From positions 8,222,869 through 8,286,868 of the forward strand of contig CM034310.1 in NCBI GenBank assembly GCA_019925795.1: DNA of 64,000 nt, in the 5' to 3' direction. Every line of letters begins with the position of its first letter. Within the stretch, counting starts at the first letter, position 1. A program made the position numbers and the translations under genes. Below the pieces are notes generated by a model that was not told where the DNA came from, made no database searches, and saw only the letters and a program-made list of their open reading frames with translations. The DNA comes from Dendrobium chrysotoxum (taxonomy: Eukaryota > Streptophyta > Magnoliopsida > Asparagales > Orchidaceae). Below are positions 13,222 to 25,856 of the stretch, one piece after another.

Positions 13222-13559
13222 TAAAAAGGAGGATCAAGAAGAGACAAAAAAACTACATAACAAGGAAAAAAATTAAAACACAAAGCACAACACACAAATC
13301 CTTAAAGTAGGAAGGCCCTTGATCAGGTGGTGGGGGTGGTGGTGACTGAAAGTATTTATGAATTGAGAAAAATTATTCCCTAAATCACACCATGTGTGCC
13401 TCGTGTTGTTTTTGTTGATGCTGAATATGAGTATCCAGGCAGGACTCCAATCGATCAAATTACTATATCAGCTCCTCGTAAGGGTACTGGTATTATGGGA
13501 TAGGTGGTGGCACTGGTGCTAGTGCAGGTGCTGGTGTAGGTGCAGCTATAGAACCAGCT

Positions 13560-14030
13560 CCCCTTCCTCATCAAAATTAGGTTCTTCTTGCTCTTGCCCC
13601 CTTGATGATGAAAAAGAATGTGGAAGGAACTGTTAGTGTAGAAGATAGGAAAATGATCGGAAGTAGTAGAGTAGGTAAGCTCATACTTTTTGTTCAGAAT
13701 ATAAGCAATGACATGACCAAGATCTATAATTTTCTTCCTTCTGGTGGGAGGAAGGTGAATGGGAGTAGGTTTTGAATATAGTTAATGATTATTAAGGCTT
13801 CATCAAATTAGGTTTCAGAAATAATAAAGTAGGTGACCAAGGAAAGAAGTGGAGTAATATTTATATAATCTCCAGCTTTAGGAAAGATTTAGGTTTAAAG
13901 GACATGTTGGAGAATATGTGCATTTTGATTTAGGGAGTAAACTAGTGGATGATATTTATTTAGGCCAACATTTCTGATTATTAAATTAACTACACTCTAA
14001 TCAAAGTCTCCTCTAGAAGTCAGTGATTGG
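13560..14030 (-). pseudogene. remnant of third ORF downstream of pol (putative plant transposon protein domain)
   Basis: On the minus strand, in the sense direction of the outer element and between RNase H and the 3' LTR, a broken frame reads PTRRKIIDLGHVIAYILNKK near 13690-13750. It is preceded by a stretch around 13800-13900 reading like AGDYINITPLLSLVTYF. This resembles the conserved core of the 'putative plant transposon protein' domain found as an extra ORF in some SIRE-type elements; I recall that family from memory. Several stops break it. The young element at 40278-49352 has nothing comparable at this place. Confidence 0.5.
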
Positions 14031-14093
14031 ATTCATGGTCCTTCTGAAATCCATTCATCCTAAGGAGTCGTTTGTAAACTTTTGACTAAATTG

Positions 14094-14223
14094 ATTGTAC
14101 AATACAAATAGGTGTTCATACAGTATGATAGGTTAATTATTATCATTCCGGCCAATTTAAATTTATCCAATGGCTTTTGACATGTGTATAGTATAATACG
14201 AAGAGGTGTTCGTATGATATAAT
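14094..14223. repeat. two palindrome pairs outside the LTR
   Basis: Degenerate 15-bp palindromes related to ATCGTACNGTACGAT start at 14094 and 14115, and at 14188 and 14209. Each pair is 21 bp apart. They lie in the non-coding region between pol and the third ORF of the outer element, so the motif is not restricted to the LTRs. Confidence 0.5.
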
Positions 14224-14739
14224 CACCAATAATAGAATATTTCAAAACTATTGATTTAACTAAGGGCAGAGATTTGTGTAGGCATGTATAGATCTACTAT
14301 ACAAAGATAAGTATACAGTATGATGTAAATAATTAAAGGGTCTATGAGTATCAGGGAACATCTACTAAATGAAAAAAATAAAAAAAGAGATAAGAAACAT
14401 AAAAAACACAAAACAACAAACAAATAGTCACAAAAAATTTAAAAAAATGACACATATTTAAAACATTAAAAATGAATAGTTGATTTCAAATGCTAGAGTA
14501 ATTCAGATTCATCCTAAATCAAGCATGAATGTCTATAACACCTAGTATAGTCTTCAAGGTACTAAAGGTGTTATAGGAAAGGGGTTTGGTAAATATATTT
14601 TTCAATTGATCTTCAATAGCTTTATGATACAGTTATATATCTCCCTTGGCTATATGATCTCTAATGACATGATGCCTAATTTTTATATGCTTAGTGTGGG
14701 AGCATTGGATTGGATTTTTAGAAATGCAGATGACACTAA

Positions 14740-17303
14740 TGTTATAACACATAATAAGAAATGTTCCTGTAGGTAGTCCAAGATCTAAGATTATTGCTTT
14801 ATTCATAAGACTTGAGCAACACAGCTTTCTACGACAATGTATTCCACCTTAGCGGTGGATAGAGCTACTGAATTCTGCTTTCTACTAGACCAAAAAACTA
14901 ATGATTGACCTCTAAATTGATAGGTTTTTGAGATGCTTTTTCTATCTACCCTACATCTTGTAAAGTCATAGTTTTAATATCTTATTATTTCAAAGGATGA
15001 GATATGTCTAGGGTACCAGGTGCCTAGGTTTTAAGTGCCTAATAGGTATCTAAGGATTCTCTTAATGACAATCATATGAGATTTTTTGGGATCAACCTAA
15101 AACTAATATAGAGACATACACTAAACATGATATAAGGTCTACTAGCAATCAAATAAAGAAGTGATCCAATTATCCCTCCATATGTTTGCTGATCAACTGA
15201 CTTTCTATTGGGATTCTTATCTGATTGAATGGTAGAGATCATGGGAGTATTGATTACCTTTGCATTACTCATTTCAAATTTTTAAAGATATCTTTGATAT
15301 ATTTTGATTGGCAAAGGAAGGTTCCATCATCCCTTTGCTTCACACTAAATTTAAGGAAATATGTAAGCTCTCCTATCATGCTCATCTCAAACTCCTTACT
15401 CGTTATTTTTAAAAATTCATCACAAAGATTCTTATTTGTAGATCCAAATAGTATATCATCAACATAAATGTGAACAATAAGTAGATCTTCTCCTACTTTC
15501 TTAAGAAAAAGGGTGGTGTCTACACTACCCTTAACAAAGGATCTATCTTTAAGGAATGTGCTTAGCCTCTAATACCAAGCTCTAGGTGCTTGCTTCAATC
15601 CATATAATGTATTCTTTAATTTGAATACATGATTGGGAAATTGAGAATTCTCAAAACTTGGGGGTTGCTCAATATATACATCTTCTTCAATCACTCCATT
15701 TAGGAAGGTACTCTTAATGTTCTTCTTATATAACTTGAATCCTCTAAAACAAGCAAAGGCTAATAACACTCTAATGACTTCTAGTCTAGCTATAGGGGTA
15801 AAGGTCTCCTCAAAATTAATTTCTTTAATCTAATTGTACCCCTTAACTAGTAATCTAGCTTTATTCCTAATCACTATGCCAAAGTCATTTACTATATTCT
15901 TGAAAACTCACTTAGTTCCTATAATACTCTGGTCCTTAGGTCTTCTAATCAGTTCCAATATATCATTCCTAATAAATTAATTTAATTCTTCTTATATTGT
16001 TAGGATCCAGAATTCATCGGCTAGGGCTTAATCTATGTTGCTGGGTTCTACCTTGGAGATGAATGCATAATGACTAACTTCCTTTTTAATTCCATGTCTA
16101 GTTCTAATACCTTCAGATGGGTCTCTTAGGATAAGTTCTCTAGGGTGACTAGATGAGTGTCTCCATTCTCTAGGAAAAGGCTCCTAATGTTCTACTCTAT
16201 CTCTTAGGTTAATAGACTCTACCCCTTGGGTGACCTCTACTTCTTCTTTATCTTCTTCTAACCTAGGCTTAGAAGATTTATCTGATTCATTAATCAAGAC
16301 ATGGGTATACTCTTCTACTACTAAGGTCCTCTTATTAAAAATCCTATAGACTTTACCTACAAATAAATATCCTAAGAAGACTCCTTCATTAGATTTAGGA
16401 TCAAACTTTCCTAGAGGGGATTTTCTATTAATTAGGACAAAACATTTACAACCAAAGACATATAAGTAAGACATGTTGGAAGTCTTACCCTTAAGGAACT
16501 CATATAGTATCTTATTTAACTTGGATCTAACATTGACCCTATTCAACACATAACAAGAAATATTTACTACTTCTGCCCAAAAGTATCTAGGGAGAGAATA
16601 TTTAGCTACATAGCCCTAGCAACCTTTACTAAAGTCCTATTCTTCCTTTTAGCTATTCCATTCTGCTGAGGGCTCCTAAGGGCTGAATAGTTATGCTCTA
16701 TCCCTACCTCCTGACAAAAAGATTTAAACTTATTATTTTTAAACTCTCCATCATGATCACTATGAATAGTCAATATCTCACATCCTAATTTTCTCTGTAT
16801 CTAGGTAGGGAAGGTTCTAAATTTTTCCAATGATTCTTTCTTTTATTCTAGGAATCTAATGCAAATGAATCTAGAGTAATCATCAATAATCACAAATCCA
16901 TATAACTTTCCCCCTAGGTTGGTTGTACTAATGGGTTCAAATAGTCCATATGAAGAATTTCTAGTGGCCTAGAGGTGATGATATCCTTGATTAAATGAAA
17001 TGAAGTCTTAATTTGCTTTTCTAGTTAGCGGGCATCACACAGGTGGTCCTTAGTGAAATCTAACTTGGGTATGGCTCTAACTAAGTCTTTCTAGGTAATT
17101 TTCCTAAGGGTTTTCATGCTTGCATGACATAGTCTACTATGCCATAGCTAGGATTCATCAATAGTGGTTTTCAAGAATAGATAGAGTATTCACTATAATT
17201 TAAATCAAGCATGTAAACATTATTGACTCTTTTTTCTTCTAAAACTAATTTTCCATTCAAACTAATCATGCAATTTGTGGATAAAAACTTAATGTTAAAC
17301 CCT
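14740..17303 (-). pseudogene. outer Copia pol remnant: integrase, RT and RNase H
   Basis: Minus-strand Copia coding sequence with many stops. From high to low coordinates there is: the start of the pre-integrase region, cut by the nested element at 17304-17308; the integrase core (IHSDHG motif near 16740-16775); a Gln-Asn-Gly motif near 16655 where the catalytic Glu codon now reads Lys; the integrase C-terminal/FLGY part at 16184-16549; RT with an intact YVDD motif near 15445-15475 and an LYGLKQAPRAWY stretch at 15569-15605; and RNase H down to about 14800. The longest open piece is 121 codons. The element cannot supply its own proteins. Confidence 0.88.
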
Positions 17304-17308
17304 TTCTC

Positions 17309-18890
17309 TGTTGCAACTCAGAAATTAAGATTGAGCTTGTGATTTTTTATTATAACAAAACTAATTATTATGCATATTTTTTTATTATTTCTCCTAGCAT
17401 AAATTGGAAATTTCAATTTATTTTTGTGTATACTAATATTTTAGGGAAATTATAAACTACTCCAGATTGCTGAAGACTTCAAGAAAAAGTTATAATATGA
17501 TGCCATATAATAGCGTATGTAAATCTCTATTCTTTATTTTTTTGAGTCTGAGAGAGTATGATTGTAATTAGGTAACCGTGCACACACATAGGAAATGAGA
17601 GACTGAACTTAATTTTTTAAAGCTAATCGTACTGTATGATCTATAATCGAACTATACAATTTGACTTAATATTTTTCTCCAAATTGCAGTTTTCAAATCT
17701 AGGCTTGAATTTTTAAACTATTCATACTATACGATATAAGTTCGTACAGAAGACTGATAGGATATTAAATTGGGATTATACCAGATCATACCAGACGAAG
17801 CCCTAATTTTTTGAACTGTTCGTACTGTATGTTGTCAAGTTGTACAGATGACTGGTACGGTATGAAATTAAGTTTGTACCAGATCATACTAAATAAACAT
17901 ATTGATTTTTTGAATTATTTATACAATACGATCTATATTAGTACATACGACTGATAGTGTAAGAAATTTGGTTTGTACCCATTCGTATAAGGATTTTTGA
18001 ACTATTCATACAAACGATCCATGATTATACTATACGATATGATGTCAGTTCACTTGAATCTTTTAGTTTTTGGATGATTTTTCATGCTTTTTCTATATAA
18101 CGAGTCCTAAAAACTATCATTCAAGACCTTTGCTATGAATTTCTCTTGAGACTAGCCATTGAGTGTGAGTGTTTGGGAGAAATTATGAGAGTGAAGTATG
18201 AGAGATCTAGTGAGGAAGAGTTGTGAGGAATTCACAAGGTTGCCCAAAGTGAGGATCTCTTTATCTCCTTCTAATTTCTACCTATCTCCTCTGAAAACTT
18301 TTGAGAGAAGTTTTTCAACATCGTGTCAAAGTTCTCTACCTTCATCAAGAGGGTGAAAAAGGATAACGGTACTCTGCCTTCACTAGGAGGGTGAAAAAGG
18401 ATGTGGGTTCTCTGCCTTCACCAGGAGAGTGAAAAAGGACACGACGGTACACTGCCATCAGTTGGAGAGTGTAAAAGGCATCGGTTCTTTGCTACATCGT
18501 ATTGGTGAAAGAGAGTTTGTAAAGGTTTCTCCGCCTTGATGTGGGAGCAAAAAGAGAGTCACATTGATTTAGTGCAATACCTAGAGAAGGAGTCTCCAGA
18601 GAGTGGATGTAAGTCAAGTTTGGACTGAACCACTATAAAATTTGATATTCTTCTGTTCACTTTACTTTTCTGTATTTTTATTTTTCAGTACTTTAAAGTT
18701 TCATAGTTGAAAAATATTTTGTGATGGTCATATCTAATCAACTATATATTTTAAGGATAATTGATTAAGTTTTCTAAAAATGGTTCTAAAAAATCCATGA
18801 TTTTTTTTTAAATTATCAATTCAACCCCACCCCCCACTTGGTTAGCCTTGGGATAGTTCTATTAGGTCTAATAACCTACATGAACTTTTA
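17309..18890 (+). repeat. 5' LTR of the inner Copia element
   Basis: About 1.58 kb, TG start and a decayed CA end (TTTTA). It carries palindrome pairs between about 17626 and 18030 (pair starts 17626/17646, 17721/17741 and about 17819/17839, all 20 bp apart). A three- to four-copy repeat with CTGCCTTCACCAGGAGAGTG-like units lies at 18340-18500, and an interrupted C run near 18825-18836. A likely TATA-like start cannot be fixed by eye. Confidence 0.85.
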
Positions 18891-18892
18891 AG

Positions 18893-18904
18893 TGGTATTA
18901 GAGC
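18893..18904 (+). other. primer binding site, inner Copia
   Basis: TGGTATTAGAGC two bases after the LTR. It differs by one base from the site in the young element (TGGTATCAGAGC), which is complementary to the 3' end of initiator tRNA-Met. Confidence 0.85.
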
Positions 18905-18949
18905 CTATTTCAAAAATTAAAAGTTTAGACAACTTTTTGAAAATCGATC

Positions 18950-21900
18950 ATGGCTAATTTTAGAAACTAAAATACTACTAAAGGATATTGAATCACTAGA
19001 CAACGTTTATTTGATAATATTCCATTTGATTTTTGGAAAACTCGCATGTCTACTTTTCTACAATCACTTGATTATCATATGTGGATGTTAGTACAAGAAG
19101 GTTATACTACACCTACTAGACTTAAAGATGGCATTAGAATTGAAACATCATTTGTTGATTGGACTATAGAAGAAAGAGAATTAGCACAGCTGAATGCTAA
19201 ATATTTAAATAATTTTTTTTGTGCATTGAGATCAAAAGATTATATGCATGTTTCAACTTATAAAACAGGAAAAGAAATCTGAGATAGACTTTGCATAACT
19301 TATGAAGAGATAAATAAAATGAAATAATCAAGGTTGAATATTTTATTACATAATTATGAACTATTTTGTATGAAATTAAATGTGTCAATTTCTGATATAT
19401 ATATACATTTTACTTAGATTATTACCTCATTGCATGATTTAGGTAGAGAACTAACTAATTCCAAAAAGGTAAATAAAATTCTACATTATTTACCTACTGC
19501 TTATGATGCAAAGATAACTATCATAATTGAGTCAAAAGATCTGAATGTATATTCTATTAACAATCTGCTTAGATCACTGATTGCTTACGAGCAAGGAGTG
19601 AATCAAAGATAGATTGATGCAGGTGATAAGTCGAAGGAGAAAAATATTACATTAAAAGTGGATGATTCAAAAAGTGATCAATCAATGCTTCAGGATGAAG
19701 AAGATATTACACTAATGACTAGGCAATTCAAAAGTTTTTTAAGGAGAAAGCAATAGAGACGTCAGCATTGGAATAAGGGTAAGTTTAACAAAAATGCAAA
19801 AATTTCTAATGACATTATTAGTTATGAATGCAGGAAGCCTAGACATATTAAGACCGATTGCCCAAATCACAAAGCTAATCCTAGCAAGGAGAAAACTAAT
19901 GTAAGGAAGGGCAATAAAAGACTGCAGAGAGCTTTCTAGGCTGACTCGGCTTCAGACTCCTCAAAAATAGAAGCAGAAGAGGAAGTCACCAACATCTATT
20001 TAATGGCAAATAAACTTGATCATTCGGATCAAGATGAGGTATGTGACTTATCTTATAATAAATTATTTAAAATTTCTAAGAAATATATAATGCATATAGG
20101 AAACTCAAAAAATTGTATGCTAATCTTAATATCGAATATTTGAATTTATAAAAAGAGCATGAAAATTTGAGAAAAGATCATACAGACATAGATAGCAATC
20201 ATATAGCCTTACTTGATGAATTTGATGATTTGAGTAAGAAGCATGAACTTTTAAAAACATCTTATGTGAGCTTGAAAATGATTTTACAATTTTTATGGGT
20301 GAAGCTGAACATAGGGAAATTGATTTGAAAATTAAAAATTCAATTTTGAAAAATGCGAACTCATATCTAGAAATAAAAATGAAGGCTTTTATGGAAAATA
20401 AACCAGCTCCCACACTTGAATAATTTTATAAGTCTAAACAAAAGCACACAAGTTCAAAACCTACGAAGAGATAAATCCTTTTCTTGGTGTGAAATGTTTT
20501 TCATGTGGAATGTTAGGACATATATCCTACACTTGTATTATTTATAGTAGAACACATTTAGTGTGGAGAACTAACATGCATCAAACACAGTATATCAAGT
20601 ATGCATCTGATTTATCATTGTCAAGAGGAGAACCTAAATTTATTTGGGTTCCTAAGTCTAATATTTTATATTTTTGTAGATACGCTCTCATACAAACCCT
20701 CATGAGAGCATTTGGAACCTAGACAGTGGATGTTCGAAACATATGACTGGAGATACAAATTAATTTATAACACTGGAAGCTAGGAATAGAGGCAAGGTAA
20801 TGATAGGAGATAATGCCACTAGAAGAGTGGTAGGTACATATATGATTGATAATAAGAATAATTTCTTTATTGAATATGTATTATTGGTAGAAGGCTTAAA
20901 ATATAACTTGCTAAGTATTAGTCAGCTTTGTGATAATGGTTTTAACCTAAAAGTTTTACCTATAAGTTATATTATAAGCTAAAATAGAATTGATGCATTG
21001 TATGGAAATATGGTAAATAATTTTTACATGCTTGATTTAAATTATGTTAAATCTTCTAATAATTTTTGTCTCAAAACTATCACTAATGAATCTTGGTTAT
21101 GGTATAAAAAACTTTGTCATACAAGCATGAAAAATCTTAGGAAGATTACCAAGAAAGGATTGGTTAGAGGCATACCCAAATTAGACTTTACTAAGGATCA
21201 CCTGTGTGATGTATGTCAATTAGGAAAGTAAGTCAAATCCTTATTTCATTCAATTAAGGATCTTAAAACTAACAAACCCTTATAAGACCTTCACATGGAT
21301 CTTTTTAGAGTGGTTAGCATTATAATTCTAGGAGGGAAAGTTTTTGGGTATGTAATTATTGATGATTATTCAAGATTCACTTGGATTAGATTATTATCAC
21401 ATAAGAGTGAATCATTTGATTATTTTAGAAATTTTTCTACTTGGATTTAGAGGAAGCTAGGGTGTGAAATTCTTACAATTCAAAGTAATCATGGAGGAGA
21501 ATTTGAAAAAAAAATTTTGAAGTTTTTTATAAAGAGCAAGAAATAGATCATAACTTTTCAGCTCCTATGACCCCTCAATAGAATGGGATTGTTGAAAGAA
21601 AGAACAAAACATTGATAGAAGCTACTAGGGTCATATTACCTGAATATTCACTTCCTAAATATTTTTGGGCTAAAACAGTTAGTATAACTTGTTATGTTCT
21701 GAATAGGGTGAACATTAGATCTAAGTTGAATAAGACACCCTATGAACTTTTTAAGGGAAGAACACCTAACCTCTCACATCTACATGTCTTTGGATGTAAG
21801 GTGTTTATTCATAATAATGGCAAAACTCTTTTAAGAAAAATTGATCCTAAATAAAATGAAGGAATTTTTCTAGGATATTCTAGTGTTGGGAAATCCTATA

Positions 21901-23507
21901 GAGTTTTTAACAGAAGAACTTTGGTAGTTGAGGAGACCACTCATATAGTTTTTGATGAATCTAATATTTTTAGAGGGTCTAAATTGGAAGAAGAAGATGT
22001 TGAAGAAATAACCCAAGAAATTGAAAATTTAAATCTTAAAGAAAGGGTTGAAACTTAAAATGCATTGCTTAAAGAATGGAAATATTCCAAAAGTCATCCT
22101 AAAGAACTGATTTTAGGAGATAGAGTGAAGGTGTTAGAACTAGGCATGGATTAAGCAAAGAAGTGAACCACTCAGAATTTATTTTAATGATTGAACCCAC
22201 TAATATAAATCTAGCACTTTGTGATGAATTTTGGATTCTAGCCATGCAAGAAGAGTTGAATCAATTTATTAGAAATGATGTTTAGGAATTGGTAAAGAGA
22301 CCTGAAGATCAAAGTGTTGTTAGAACTAAGTGGATTTTCAAAAATAAGATGAATGATTCAGGTGTAGTGGTTAGAAATAAGACAAGATTAGTGGCCAAGG
22401 GGTATAATTAAATAAAAAATTTGATTTTGAGAAAACTTTTTCCCCTGTAGCCAGACTTAAAGCAATTAGGGTACTTTTAGCCTTTGTATGTTTTAAAGGA
22501 TTCAAATTATTTCAAATGGATGTTAAAAGTGCCTTTCTTAATGGGTGATTAAAGGAGATGTTTATGTTGAGCAACCCCTAGGTCTTAAAAATTCTCAAAT
22601 TCCTAATCATGTGTTTAAATTGAAGAAGGCATTATATGGACTAAAATAGGCATGTAGGACTTGGTATGAAATGATAAGCACATTCTTACTAGAAAGATCT
22701 TTTGATAAAGGAAATGTGGACACCACTCTCTTCTTAAAAAGAGTAGGAGATGACATACTCATTATTCAAATATATGTTGATGATATTTTTTTGGATCCAC
22801 TAATAAAAATTTTTGTGATGATCTTTTAAAAATAATGAGTGTGAATTTGAAATGAGTTTGATGAGAGACTTGAGTTACTTTCTTAATTTTAACATAAAGC
22901 AGGAAGAGGATGGCACCTTTTTTAGTTAGTCAAAATATATTAAGAACATCCTTAAGAAGTATGAAATGGATAAAGTTAAACTAATAAGTACTCCCATGAG
23001 TTCCTCAAGTTAGTTAAATATGGATTCTAAAGGTAAATTTGTTGATCAGAATAAATTTAGAGGGATTATTAAATCATTACTTTATTTAACTGCTAGTAGA
23101 CCTCATATTATGTTTAGTGTATATCTATGTGCTAGATTTCAAGATGATCCAAAAGAATCTCATCTAACTACTATGAAAAGAATTCTAAGATATATGTTAG
23201 GAACTTAAAACTTAGTGATTTGGTAACCTAGGCACAACACCTCTTTTGAAATCATTGGATATTCTGATTCAAATTTTGTAGGATAGGATTGATCAAAAAA
23301 GTACTTCTAGAACTTGTCCATTCATAAAAATCTCTTTAGTTTCTTGGTCTAGCAAAAAACAGAATTCAGTAGCCCTTTCTACTACTGAAGTAGAATATAT
23401 AGCCTTAGGAAGTTGTGTGGCACGGGTTTTTTGGTTAAAAATAATACTCATGGATTTAGGTTTTTCAATTGGCACTATTCCAATTTTCTGTGATAATACT
23501 GTACCAT
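18950..23507 (+). pseudogene. inner Copia gag-pol remnant
   Basis: The likely original start is the ATG at 18950 (MANF). Recognisable in order: the UBN2-type gag core (19046-19612); a first CCHC knuckle near 19822-19862; a coiled-coil-like charged stretch (20130-20420); a second CCHC knuckle at 20495-20536 (CFSCGMLGHISYTC); a protease DSGCS at about 20722-20736; a pre-integrase zinc motif to 21231; the integrase core, in which the second catalytic Asp codon (near 21488) reads Asn; RT with a YVDD motif near 22770-22785 followed by a frameshift; and RNase H, which breaks off at about 23507. Many nonsense and frameshift changes are present. Confidence 0.88.
20039..20679 (+). other. gag segment with GT-AG-like ends, absent from the young element
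   Basis: This 641-bp block begins GTATGT directly after GATGAG and ends TTTTTGTAG directly before ATACGCTCTC. It codes the coiled-coil-like part and second zinc knuckle. In the young element GAAGAG is joined directly to GTGTGCTCTC at 43132-43146. The outer element has the same block at 23995-24689 (minus), beginning GTATAT and ending TTTATAG. The boundaries fit plant splice consensus, but a plain deletion is also possible. Confidence 0.5.
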
Positions 23508-23737
23508 TTGCATTTTTATTTTTCAGTACTTTAAGGTTTTATGGTTAAAAAATATTTTATGATAATCATATCTAATCAACTACATATTTTAAGGATCATT
23601 GATTAAGTTTTCTAGAAATAGTTTTCGAAAATCCAAGAATTTTTTTTTAAATTACTAATTCACCCCCCCCCCCCCCCCCCCCTCTCGGTTAGCCTTGGGA
23701 TAGTTCTATTAGGTTTAACAACCTACACGAACTTTTA
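23508..23737 (+). repeat. truncated 3' LTR of the inner Copia
   Basis: It matches the last ~230 bp of the inner 5' LTR (TTTTTCAGTACTTTAA block onward). It includes an expanded run of 20 C at 23663-23682. A deletion joined RNase H coding sequence near 23507 to this LTR end, removing the rest of RNase H, the 3' non-coding region and about 1.35 kb of LTR. Confidence 0.85.
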
Positions 23738-25798
23738 TTATCACATAACTGACTAATGCTAAGTAGATTATACTTTGAACTATCTATAAATAAAATATTC
23801 TTAATGATAAAATTCTTTGAGTTTTTAATTATACTTGAGCCCACCACTTTCCTGATGGTGTTATCTCCTAGTGTAACCTTGCCTCCTGACCTAGCCTCCA
23901 ACATGATGAACTGCTTCAAATCTCTAGTTATGTGCCTTGAGCATCCATTGTCCATGCATCACATGCTCTTACTAAGAGTTTTGTGAGAGTACTTCTATAA
24001 AGTCAATCAAATATTTGATTTGGCAACCCAAGTGTGTTTGGGTTTCATCTTATGACTTAATGAATGACTTGCATGCATGCCATGCTGTGGTGTTAGTGAT
24101 TTGGGCCTCCACAATAGATGTGTCCTACGATACATTATGCAAGTACGGGCTATGTGACCTAGCATGCCATAAGAATGACACCTAACCCCAAGGAACAAAT
24201 ATACTAGTTTATGCTGGGGGTTGTGCCTTTTCTTAGGGGTATATGATGCATGCAGTGATGTGGGTTTATACCATTATGTCAATATAGTTAGTATTTTATT
24301 TTGTTGAAGGTATATGGATTTTTACTTTAAGGAATTGATTTGCACCTTCAAGACATGCAACTTTCAATTTTAATACATTCTCATTGCTATCTAATTCGAT
24401 TGCAAATATTTCTAATTATTTGTATAAATTTTTATCTCAATATGTTTTTATTTCAAGGACTCATATTCATTGGTTAGACAATATGCTTCTTATTTAATAC
24501 ATCAAACCCATCAAGTAAAGTCATGTTATTACTATCTAAAGCAGAATATTCAACTATTAGACAATCATGTTCCTTTTGTAAAGTAGAAAAGTCAGTGTTT
24601 GTGTTAGCATATATCTTTTTGAGTTTTCTCTATTAATCATGAATTTTTTGAGATATAATAAATTATTCATCATAAGATAGCTGATATACCTCATCTTGAT
24701 CTAACTAATCAATATTATTATTAGTTATGAGACACAGATTTGATATCTCCTCCTCTACTTCTGGTTTAGATAATTCTGAGGCAAAGTCAATCGAAAACAC
24801 TTACTGTGTTTGTTGCTTCCCCTTTTTAAACTTTGCCTTCTCTTTCGCCTTCTCCTTGATTGGGTGAGTTTTTAGATTGGGGCATTCAGTTCGCAGGTGG
24901 CCTGATTTTCTGCACTCAAAGCAAATTGTGTTAGATGACGCTTTAAAATTTGTATTACTCTTACTTTTGCTCCATTGTTGATAACACTTCTACTTTCTTT
25001 TTAGGAAATTTTTGAACTAAAGGGTCATTAGTGTAATGTTGTTATCCTCTTTTGCTATAGAGCTATTGTTGTTCGAGTCATTATCATTCAAGGCCATAGT
25101 CTTTTTCTTTTTCCTATCACCTGCATCTAGTAATCTTTGACTCACACCTTGATCATAATCAATGAGTGAGCTAAGCAAGTTATCAATCAAATACACATTC
25201 AAATCTTTAGATTTAGAAATTACGGTGATCTTAATATCATAAGTACTAGGTAGGCAACATAAAATCTTGTTAACCTTTTTCAGAATTAAAAAGTTCTCTA
25301 CCTAATACATATAGGAATATCACTATCTACGTGAATCTAGTATATATTTCAGATATAGTCTCACTAAATTTCATGCAAAATAGTTCATAGTCACGCAATA
25401 AAATATTCAACCTAGACTGTTTGACTTCACTAATTCCCTCATATGTGATGCACAATCTATCTCATATTTCCTTTCTCATAGTACATGCAGATACTCTCAT
25501 ATAATCTTCAAATTTCAAAGCACAGAAAAAATAGCTCAAATATTTTGCATTCAATTGAGTGAGCTCTCTATCCTCATGACTCCATCCATTCAGTAAACAT
25601 GGCATCAGTTTTGACTCCATTAACTACATGGGATGGAAGTGAACAATCAGTTTGAATTATATGCCAAATTCTAAAATCAATATATTGCAAATATGTAAGC
25701 ATGTGAATTTTTCAAAAATCAAAATGAATATTTTCAAATAGAGGTGGATGGGTTATAAAATAACCCTCAGTAATATTTTTATTACCAAAATATGCCAT
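23738..25798 (-). pseudogene. outer Copia gag and protease remnant
   Basis: The original start is probably the ATG at 25798 (minus; MAYFGN). Going down: a gag core with many stops; an intact CCHC knuckle CFECRKSGHLRTEC at 24882-24923; the block 23995-24689 with a second knuckle (CHSYGMLGHIARTC, first Cys pair altered in spacing); then a protease beginning MDNGCSRH at 23955, where the usual DSG catalytic triplet reads DNG. The frame is cut at 23742 by the nested element and resumes at 17303. Confidence 0.85.
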
Positions 25799-25842
25799 AA
25801 GATCTTTACTTCGAGATTTTAAAATTGTGAATTCTAAGGCCT

Positions 25843-25854
25843 GCTCTGATACCA
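25843..25854 (-). other. primer binding site, outer Copia
   Basis: On the minus strand TGGTATCAGAGC two bases after the LTR end. It is complementary to initiator tRNA-Met and identical to the site at 41981-41992. Confidence 0.9.
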
Positions 25855-25856
25855 CT

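Larger units (their letters stand above)
17309..23737 (+). mobile_element. inner Copia retrotransposon, plus strand, nested in the outer element
   Basis: The 5' LTR starts TGTTGCAAC at 17309 and ends at 18890, followed by a primer binding site. Coding remnants run from gag to RNase H, and only the last ~228 bp of the 3' LTR survives before the end at 23737. The flanking 5 bp are TTCTC (17304-17308) and TTATC (23738-23742), a target duplication with one substitution. Reading the outer element across the insert restores a continuous protease frame (…SQLCD then GFN…), which proves the nesting. It belongs to the same family group as its host but in opposite orientation. Confidence 0.9.
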
